The notes below the pieces were generated by a model. That model was not told the origin of the DNA. It saw only the letters and a list, made by a program, of their open reading frames with translations, and made no database searches. Positions 20,601-26,577 of a stretch of 26,577 nt of DNA are shown one piece after another. The translations under genes and the position numbers were made by a program. The DNA comes from Phallusia fumigata (taxonomy: Eukaryota; Chordata; Ascidiacea; Phlebobranchia; Ascidiidae), in the NCBI GenBank assembly GCA_008931825.1, contig QXVZ01005873.1, positions 1 through 26,577 on the forward strand. Reading direction: 5' to 3'. Positions within the stretch are counted from its first letter, which is position 1. Every line of letters begins with the position of its first letter.

Positions 20601-22388
20601 CAGATATTTTGTCTACTTTTTTAACAGTTCGAAATAAACATACTATGGCGCACTCTACACACTTTATAGGCTTAGGGTTAAATACAACAATCGAGGTACC
20701 GCCATGGCATCTTAAAAGGGGCTTTGTGACCAAAAAAAGGAATGACACAACGCCGTGGCCTTATTCACCAGCTGTAAAAGTTTCGTCCAAATCCACTCAA
20801 CATTTCATGGCAAAGTTCGTGAAACAGCTGCTGGACAGAATGAAAAAAAGTAAACACAGTGTGTGCCCTCTTCTAAAAGGAAAGCCAACAATAGGCAACA
20901 TTTTCTGATTTTCTTAAATAGAATTTTAAATAAACTTTTACCGAAGGGGAGGTTTACTTCCTCGTGGCTCTTCCTGTTCCACCGGCTTTTGTTTTTCCTG
21001 AACTTGTTGGGGAGCTTTGGGCTTAGGGTCATCTTTGGTTTTCTGTTGAACGTCCGTTACTGAATCGCGCGGTTGTACGTTTTGCCAACTGTTCGACTGC
21101 TTTGCTACGACCGCTTGCACCTACAAAAGAAAACNCTTAAATAGAATTTTAAATAAACTTTTACCGAAGGGGAGGTTTACTTCCTCGTGGCTCTTCCTGT
21201 TCCACCGGCTTTTGTTTTTCCTGAACTTGTTGGGGAGCTTTGGGCTTAGGGTCATCTTTGGTTTTCTGTTGAACGTCCGTTACTGAATCGCGCGGTTGTA
21301 CGTTTTGCCAACTGTTTGACTGCTTTGCTACGACCGCTTGCACCTACAAAAGAAAACACACATAAGGACATAAATTGCGCAAATACCTAATGCAGATTCA
21401 TTCAAATTGTCTTATATTTAGTGTCAATGTAATAACCAAGGCAGTTGTAACTTCACTTTTCAAACCAAACCTTTAATGACACGTAACCGTTGCGGCAATA
21501 GCAGGCTACAAACTTTTGCGTAACGTTTGAGCATCAAATCTGCTTTACGTTTATGATTGCTCTTACCCCTTTCCCGGGAAACGCGGCCTCGTTGCCAGAC
21601 GGAAGTCTGAAGGCTTTGGGCCGATCGGTCCTGGCCTTGATAGAAACTTTTTCTTTGGCATCCCACACTTTCATCTCGATCGTGTGGTTGTAAAGCGAAA
21701 CCACGTTTTTGGAATTGACTTCTAATTGGTGACTAAAAAGCATAAAGTTAAAACAATCTGATTGACACAAAAAAACGTGCATGTAAAGTCGTGAAAATGC
21801 ACAATAGAGTCGTGAACACGTACTTGTGCATCCAGGCGACCCATATGTGTTGTCCATCGTCCCAAGTTTTCACCACTTTTGATTCGTTTTCTGTGAAGAC
21901 TTTGGCGGCCACTGCGTAAGTCACCACATCCGTTACTGTCCTGTCGTGTTTGGGAGCAATTGTGTATTCACTATGTAGAAATTGATGAGGTTTCGGAGCT
22001 TCAACGGTTCGCTTGTTACGTTTCATCAGCTCCTCCATCAAACGACTGTGATCGTCTGTGGCTGTGTAAAAATTTAGTTGTGGTCTACAATATAATAGTT
22101 TATTAAAACAGTTTTTTGTTTCACACTAAAAAAATACAGTTTAACAGGATGACAGTAAAACTAAGCTAATGATCCAAATTTCTACTTACGTTTTGGGTAT
22201 GCCACAGCCACAGTTATTGTGACAGTAACAAAGTGTGCACCATTTTCTTCCGCTTCAGGTGTTTCAGCAACATCATCATCATCATCATCATCACCAATAA
22301 TGGTTGGGATTGATGGATTGTTTGTTTCCTCTGGTGTTTTTTCTTCGTCCATGCTTGGGTCATCGGTTTTATCCATATCAGAATCCAT
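11668..22388 (-). CDS. CFAP92: Cilia- and flagella-associated protein 92 (KIAA1257 family), 24 exons, 3' end missing
   Basis: Exons: 22388-22190, 22061-21824, 21732-21567, 21343-21165, 20373-20289, 20226-20132, 19851-19711, 19518-19297, 18891-18767, 18698-18602, 18353-18173, 17962-17735, 16757-16594, 16194-16052, 15720-15530, 15314-15167, 15012-14867, 14725-14568, 14388-14125, 13767-13645, 13471-13279, 13037-12838, 12074-11948, 11770-11668 (cut). Phases chain throughout, giving about 1305 residues. Family matches: ELNPMVINIKSVKDLPNTP (exon 8), CEPVYCKYSFLNHPVH and HGKHVYFEDSHVILLG (exon 9), YDPYGVAKV (11), SALSTYKL (13), VTGFHVIDG (14), SRLYASLDV (15), FPTSEMVISM (16), APENVLRVREIY (24). The N-terminus is acidic with seven Asp. 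The family is linked to cilia and flagella but its biochemistry is poorly known. The exon 7 donor (GTATTC) and exon 17 donor (GTGAAT) are weak; 20942-21120 duplicates exon 4. Confidence 0.9.
12078..12620. repeat. Diverged duplication around N 12343 (265 and 277 bp copies)
   Basis: Bases 12078-12342 recur as 12344-12620 with several SNPs and a 12-base length difference inside a CTGT-rich tract (about 12140-12207 and 12408-12475). Both copies end in the same gctgcgt. The block lies in the CFAP92 intron between exons 22 and 23 and includes only the edge of the exon 23 acceptor, so the coding model is unaffected. Two haplotypes kept in tandem is the simplest reading. Confidence 0.85.
15721..16051. 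other. CFAP92 intron 14
   Basis: AT-rich intron joining exon 14 (donor G|GTGACG) to exon 15 (acceptor ACGCGCAG) in phase 1. Nothing else was seen in it. Confidence 0.6.
16758..17734. other. CFAP92 intron 12, host of a hAT-like element
   Basis: The 977-bp intron between exons 12 and 13 contains the element at 16851-17199. The remainder is AT-rich with no exon-like frame; short repeated motifs of the form aaaagttt(a)at occur around 17480-17540. Confidence 0.6.
16851..17199. mobile_element. Non-autonomous hAT-like element (MITE) in a CFAP92 intron
   Basis: The left end cagcggttctcaaagtgg and the right end (reverse complement cagtggttctcaaacttt) form terminal inverted repeats of the classic CAGNGGTTCTCAAA type of hAT elements. 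The flanks cttaaaca (16843-16850) and ctttaaca (17200-17207) are an 8-bp target duplication with one mismatch. The 349-bp body has GGGGTCC-rich ends, a run of ten G near 17152 and no transposase frame, so it would need a transposase from elsewhere. Confidence 0.82.
20374..20941. other. CFAP92 intron 4 segment with a plus-strand 140-codon frame
   Basis: This stretch lies between exon 5 and the first copy of exon 4. On the plus strand an ATG at 20486 opens a 140-codon frame to 20908. The product is mixed in composition with no motif I know. The DNA has a ggggtaccgtg start near 20579 and a ggtaccgccatggcatc centre, which look repeat-like. I do not call a gene here. Confidence 0.35.
20913..21357. 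repeat. 222-bp assembly-type duplication around N 21135 containing CFAP92 exon 4
   Basis: Bases 20913-21134 recur as 21136-21357 with one difference (ttcgac versus tttgac). Each copy contains the whole 179-bp exon 4 (20942-21120 and 21165-21343) with both splice sites. Using both would break the frame, because exon 4 starts in phase 0 and ends in phase 2. Only one should be kept. Confidence 0.92.
22272..22292 (-). repeat. Trinucleotide repeat coding for seven Asp in CFAP92 exon 1
   Basis: Seven GAT codons in a row on the minus strand encode an Asp7 run in an acidic N-terminal tail. Pure GAT codon use suggests repeat slippage as its origin, so length may vary between individuals. Confidence 0.9.
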
Positions 22389-22809
22389 TTTTCCCTAAAA
22401 GAGTTATTCCCTATGTCCAGCCCTAAAAGTTGACCAGCCACTTCATAAAACAACGAAAAAGCAACCAGATCACAGTGAGAGAAAAATGCAAAATAGCTTT
22501 TAAAATTATTCACATGTTCGATAAAAAATATTTAAAATATATACAGAACATACAACATGTGAAATATGTACAGAACATTTGACATGTGAAATATGTACAG
22601 CACAAATGACAGCATATAAAATGTGAACATCACAAATTGTTTAAAGTAGAACAAACTAAATGGTTTAAAGCAGGATGTAGCTTAGATGTGTTGTATGTCC
22701 ATAAAAGTTCATTAATAGTAAAGTAAATCAAATATTTCACAAAATAAAAAAGACTGTCCAGTGCATGACAAATGAAAAAACCCACAAACTTTATGAACAG
22801 AACAGATAG
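22389..22809. promoter_or_regulatory. 421-bp spacer between LRGUK stop and CFAP92 start
   Basis: This must hold the LRGUK 3' UTR and the CFAP92 5' region. The minus strand carries an acceptor-like AACTCTTTTAG ending six bases before the CFAP92 ATG (AG at 22396-22395), which could be a spliced-leader or 5' UTR intron acceptor. A short tandem repeat lies at 22543-22625. No canonical AATAAA for LRGUK was found. Confidence 0.4.
22543..22625. repeat. Three imperfect 27-bp tandem units
   Basis: Units at 22543-22569 and 22570-22596 both read acaga-acat...acatgtgaaatatgt and differ at only two or three bases; a third, more diverged and slightly longer, follows to about 22625. They lie just downstream of LRGUK, in its probable 3' UTR or the spacer. 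Confidence 0.75.
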
Positions 22810-25371
22810 TTACTGTCCTCCAGTTGGGATTGATGGTAATACTGGCTTCGCATTAGCTCCAATTTGGTCAGTCATTGTTTGGTCCATCCAATCATCTAAG
22901 TCTTGCTTTAGCCTTGGTCCCATTGGGGTTGTGGTTCTTGAGGAATCTTTTAGTGAACCTTTCAAGGAATCCAATGCATCACTTAAAGCTGTGAGGTCGA
23001 GCGGTTGTTCTTTTATGTCTTCTGGCTTCTTGCTAACTTTCGACGGATTTCCAGACTCTTGGTCAGAAAATCCACGGGCAGATGAAAGACCAGACAGTCC
23101 TGAACTTGCTACACGAGAGGAGTTTGAACTGTCTGATGACTGACTTTTGGTTTCATCTGAACCTCCATTTAGCACCCTGACTTGCTGTATGTGCCCATCT
23201 CCAACATTTGGGTAAAGTGATGCTGCAAATGATGGATCTTGGTATAAGGATGCAGCTTGGGCAAGTGGACTGCCTTCCAACATGCCAGGTGCTGTCATGG
23301 GGACCAAGGGTCTCTGAAACAGTTCATCATAAATGCTTGGCGAATAACCCTGAACAGCTTCTTTGGCAGCGTTTTGCCTCCGAAGAAAAGATGCTTCTTC
23401 AACCGGTGTTTTTCTTGATCGAGAGTCAAGTTTTGCTCTGTTTTTCGCAGATGTTGTATCATTAAGGCTGTTTCCAGAGTCAGCCTGATATGAAGGCCTG
23501 GACCATGTTCTTCTCATGGTGGCTGACATAACAGTTTGATGTGTTCCACTTTCATCTTTGTGCTCAGTTGCTGAAAGTTGTGGTTGGGTTGGTTCACCTT
23601 CCCCAGATAGGTCTGTTGTTCCCAAGTAATCCATTACCAGCTGACGTAGGCGGTCATATGCCTCAGCTAACTTGTCACTGTTTATGACCATATCAAAAAA
23701 TCCAGGGTGCTGTTGATTTATATCTTTGTACTTTTCACTTTGGTGTTTAGCAATGTAATCCATTTGAGCTTCACTGTATATGCCTCTGTCCAACATTCTA
23801 GCACGATGCTCTTTCTCTGACACTGGAAGTATAAGAACATATCTTGGTTCAAAGTATGTGTTCTTCAAAGTTCTTATTCCATTGATTTCCATGTGAACAA
23901 CACAAGCAAGGCCTTCCTTTGCCACTGCCTCTATAGAATCAAGTGTCAAACCATAAAGGGCCCCTGCATGTTTAAAGGTCTGGATAAAGCACCCTTGACG
24001 AACAAGGGCTTGAAAATGCTCTGGTGCAATATAATGGTAATCTTTTCCATCTTGCTCACCAGGATATGGAAGTCTGGTAGTATGTCCAACCCCAAAGCCA
24101 AAATAATCTGGGAATTCCTGAGCAAGCCGGTGGGCAAGTTCGCGTTTGCCGGAAGCTTGTGGACCAGTTAGGACCAACATCGGATAAGGCATCTCTATGC
24201 TGGGAAGTGTGCTTTCATAGATTTTGCTGGGTTGGAGGAATCGATACACAGTGTGTGTAATGTGATCCAAAGCAGCCTGAACTTCCGGTGGTGGGTCAAA
24301 CAAGTTCACAGATGCCACCTTTTCCTCTATATCCACTACTCTGCCATCCAATTCAGTCAATTGCTGCATGGCAAAAATAATAGATTTCCTGTAATCCTCT
24401 ACTTCACAAACAGAGTTGCCTTGGAAATTCAAAATCCTTAGGCTTTGTACACCTTCAATGTGCCTAATTTCTGACAGGTCAGACAACTGATTTTCACCAA
24501 GGTTTAGACAGTGAAGTTTTTGATTGCTGGAAAGGCCTGCAAGAGAAGAAATTTGATTGCCTTGAAGATTCAGCTCTTGTAACTGAAAAAGTGTTTTAAG
24601 ATTTTGTATCACTGTTATTTCATTGTGGCCAAGACCAAGGTATCTCAACTTCAACCCATTTAAACCATCGATAGTGATGATGTTATTGTGAGATAAATCT
24701 AAAGACAGCAAAGATTTGCAATTTGCCAAACCTGTAATGTTAGAGATTTGGTTGTTTGCAACATTTAAGTCAATTAGATGACTGTAAGATGACAGATTTG
24801 GCAAAACAGTGATACAATTGTGGGAAAAATCTGCCTTCCGCAATCCAAATGGAGGTTTAAAATCAAGAAGTTTTGTAATCTCATTATGAGATGCATCCAA
24901 TTCAACTAGAGATCTCATAGCACTTAAACAGGCCAAATCAGACAAGTTGTTGTATGATAGATTGACTTTTTGCAAATGCACATATGAGTGCAACATGGAT
25001 ATATCTTCCAGTCCATATCCCGCCAAGGTTAAATTGAGAAAAACCTGCATTGTTCCACATGAAGCAAAACCTGGGTTTGATAAGCTATCTGAAACAACAT
25101 CCTCTGTAAGCACAACTAGTTTTCGCAATCCCTGGCCTTCATCTTCTTCTAAAATAGATGAGTTGTCATCAGGAATAAACAAGGTTTGACTGTCTTGTGG
25201 GTTAACAGGAAGGATGACTTGATTGCTGTTTAAAACATTGGACTCACTAAAAGTCAACATTTGGCCATCAATACCAAATGTTTGCTCTTCTTGTGAATCT
25301 TCTACTGGTTCTGCTTCAGGTTGTTTCACAGGTGTTGGACTTGGCGTTTTCTTTCCCTTTTTTCCTTTCAT
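22810..25371 (-). CDS. LRGUK: Leucine-rich repeat and guanylate kinase domain protein, single uninterrupted exon
   Basis: The frame is open upstream to 25386, but the first ATG is at 25371-25369, giving 853 residues ending at TAA 22812-22810. The N-terminus is Lys/Pro-rich (KGKKGKKTPSPTPVKQ). About nine SDS22-like leucine-rich repeats follow at residues 133-335 (LNVANNQISNITGL, LDLSHNNIITIDGL and similar), with a cap like those of axonemal LRR proteins. A guanylate-kinase-like domain spans about 396-584: LVLTGPQASGKRELAHRL, HTTRLPYPGEQDGKDYHYI, and VVHMEINGIRTLKNTYFEPRYVLI. The tail to 853 is Ser/Thr-rich and low in complexity. Length is close to vertebrate LRGUK (about 825). Mouse LRGUK is needed for manchette function and sperm-tail growth. 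The P-loop departs from the usual GxxGxGKS/T (third position Ala, then Arg after Lys), so enzyme activity is doubtful. Confidence 0.93.
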   Translation of the reverse strand: MKGKKGKKTPSPTPVKQPEAEPVEDSQEEQTFGIDGQMLTFSESNVLNSNQVILPVNPQDSQTLFIPDDNSSILEEDEGQGLRKLVVLTEDVVSDSLSNPGFASCGTMQVFLNLTLAGYGLEDISMLHSYVHLQKVNLSYNNLSDLACLSAMRSLVELDASHNEITKLLDFKPPFGLRKADFSHNCITVLPNLSSYSHLIDLNVANNQISNITGLANCKSLLSLDLSHNNIITIDGLNGLKLRYLGLGHNEITVIQNLKTLFQLQELNLQGNQISSLAGLSSNQKLHCLNLGENQLSDLSEIRHIEGVQSLRILNFQGNSVCEVEDYRKSIIFAMQQLTELDGRVVDIEEKVASVNLFDPPPEVQAALDHITHTVYRFLQPSKIYESTLPSIEMPYPMLVLTGPQASGKRELAHRLAQEFPDYFGFGVGHTTRLPYPGEQDGKDYHYIAPEHFQALVRQGCFIQTFKHAGALYGLTLDSIEAVAKEGLACVVHMEINGIRTLKNTYFEPRYVLILPVSEKEHRARMLDRGIYSEAQMDYIAKHQSEKYKDINQQHPGFFDMVINSDKLAEAYDRLRQLVMDYLGTTDLSGEGEPTQPQLSATEHKDESGTHQTVMSATMRRTWSRPSYQADSGNSLNDTTSAKNRAKLDSRSRKTPVEEASFLRRQNAAKEAVQGYSPSIYDELFQRPLVPMTAPGMLEGSPLAQAASLYQDPSFAASLYPNVGDGHIQQVRVLNGGSDETKSQSSDSSNSSRVASSGLSGLSSARGFSDQESGNPSKVSKKPEDIKEQPLDLTALSDALDSLKGSLKDSSRTTTPMGPRLKQDLDDWMDQTMTDQIGANAKPVLPSIPTGGQ

Positions 25372-26577
25372 TTTGCAATCAATCAAAACTGTGCTTTTGC
25401 TAGAAATGTATCTGTTGATAGATTTGTGCGCTTAATAACATTATTCATATTAAAAAACACTTTTCAAAACATTGTGTTAAGTTTGAACACAAGTTCATTA
25501 CAGGTCATATGACTAGTTAACATTGTTAAATGTTTTGCTGCGCGAGTTGACTAATACATGTGCAGTTTTGCACTCAAATAACAAAAAGAAATGCGATCGA
25601 AAATAAGGGTACACAGTCGATTACAACTTAGAAACTATCTTACATCAATCAAAGTTTGCCCACAAATTTTCTACCCTTTTTAACAAAACCATTTGCAACA
25701 CAATGAACACTGTGAGTGCGAATGCAAATCCTGCTACGCGTTCTAATGCGCTGTCATGACAACTGCAACTCTAGCACTCCTGGCGGCGATGCCCGAACAA
25801 AAATATCATAACGAATATTGTATTGTATCATAGCATACTCATAGGAAACTGAACGAGGTTGTTCGCAGCAACAACTGGGCTGGTCCATTCAAACATGGTA
25901 AATTAATGGTTGAACTTACAACGCAACGATATGAACATTGTACCGTAAGGTTTTTAGATTTCAGTTTGTGTCAAGTTCTTAACCTGTTGGTTAAAGTTTA
26001 TAGCACCCACGTTCAGTTGTTACAAATCTTTTTTTATATTTTCTGACAATAAATAAACGTTTATTTATTTGGTAACAACAATAATGAGCAAACAAGCGCA
26101 AAGAAGCGTAGAAGGCACGAAAACTGTGTTACAGCGGTAAAAAGCACAAAAGATTTAACTAGGTCAGTCTGGTTTAGTTTTGTAGGCTACAAACAAACTT
26201 CTTTAGGGTGTCTATTAAAAAAATGTTCGACTCCTGTGCAATGAGTGGTCGAACACCAAGCATTATTCTGCACAAGGAAGTTAGCCGCCAAGAGCAAACA
26301 GCCCAACAGACAGTTTTGATGGAACAAACGTTGCGGTTATCGATTAAATTCCCCTTTCTTCGCGTACGTTTCATGCCTAAAAAAAACCTTTTGAATAGTT
26401 TTAATCGAATTGATTAGTACTACGACGTAATTCGCTTCTACTTGTGTCGCAGATATTGCACAAATTCCCTAAACATTCCAAAAACTTCACTGCAAACAAC
26501 ACCAAAACTGACATTCAAAAGTTTTGATACAAAATCGCGACCAGTCTGATAAAACAGCTCACAACTAATAACAAATT
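25372..26577. promoter_or_regulatory. Upstream region of LRGUK, no other gene supported
   Basis: An acceptor-like ACATTTCTAG (AG at 25401-25400 on the minus strand) lies 28 bases before the LRGUK ATG and may mark a trans-splice site or a 5' UTR intron. The rest, to the right edge, is AT-rich. The minus-strand frame at 26174-26374 and the overlapping plus-strand frame at 26208-26417 show no recognisable motif. No TATA box, tRNA or terminal repeat was evident. Confidence 0.35.

Noticed and set aside
20942-21120. A second 179-bp exon 4 in CFAP92 as a true tandem exon duplication
   Set aside because: The whole 222-bp block, introns included, is repeated across a single N with one mismatch, and including both copies breaks the reading frame.
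22389-22809. LRGUK-CFAP92 as a tunicate operon
   Set aside because: The 421-bp spacing is long for such operons and no polycistronic evidence is visible; kept only as a co-regulation idea.
22772-25435. Several plus-strand frames of 69-123 codons
   Set aside because: They are antisense to, or overlap the edges of, the long LRGUK coding frame and have no sense of their own.

Overview
The window looks like nuclear DNA from an invertebrate chordate, most likely an ascidian of the Ciona type. Genes are broken into many small exons with GT-AG introns of tens to hundreds of bases, DNA is AT-rich, and three recognisable animal genes lie in tandem, all on the minus strand. The species call is inference. 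Five single-N joins are each flanked by near-identical sequence with scattered SNPs and indels, which suggests haplotype copies left side by side in an assembly of a very polymorphic genome.

Layout, right to left (direction of transcription). (1) 25371-22810: an uninterrupted 853-residue reading frame, LRGUK (leucine-rich repeats, then a guanylate-kinase-like domain). (2) 22388-11668: a 24-exon gene whose spliced product (at least about 1305 residues) matches CFAP92/KIAA1257. All but one intron phase chain together cleanly (the exon 17/18 donor is weak), and the 3' end is lost at the N at 11667. (3) 11530-3553: an 18-exon gene for an 887-residue coiled-coil protein that matches GRIPAP1 (GRASP-1) from its first to its last exon. 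(4) 3552-1200: no confident gene; two hydrophobic frames and one 95-codon frame are recorded as doubtful. (5) 1093 to the left edge: the 5' exons of a secreted protein with a CBM2-like (cellulose-binding type) module, running off the window. A GH9 cellulase is the obvious candidate but its catalytic domain is not in view.

Two non-autonomous hAT-like elements (5019-5239 and 16851-17199), recognised by terminal inverted repeats and imperfect 8-bp target duplications, sit in introns. A plus-strand 140-codon frame in a CFAP92 intron may belong to another repeat. LRGUK and CFAP92 are both linked to sperm tails/cilia and are co-oriented 421 bp apart. GRIPAP1 is an endosomal-recycling coiled-coil protein and probably only a neighbour. 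No RNA genes, CRISPR arrays or prokaryotic features were seen. All exon coordinates are manual and rest on splice-site sequence, phase continuity and remembered family sequence, not on an alignment.
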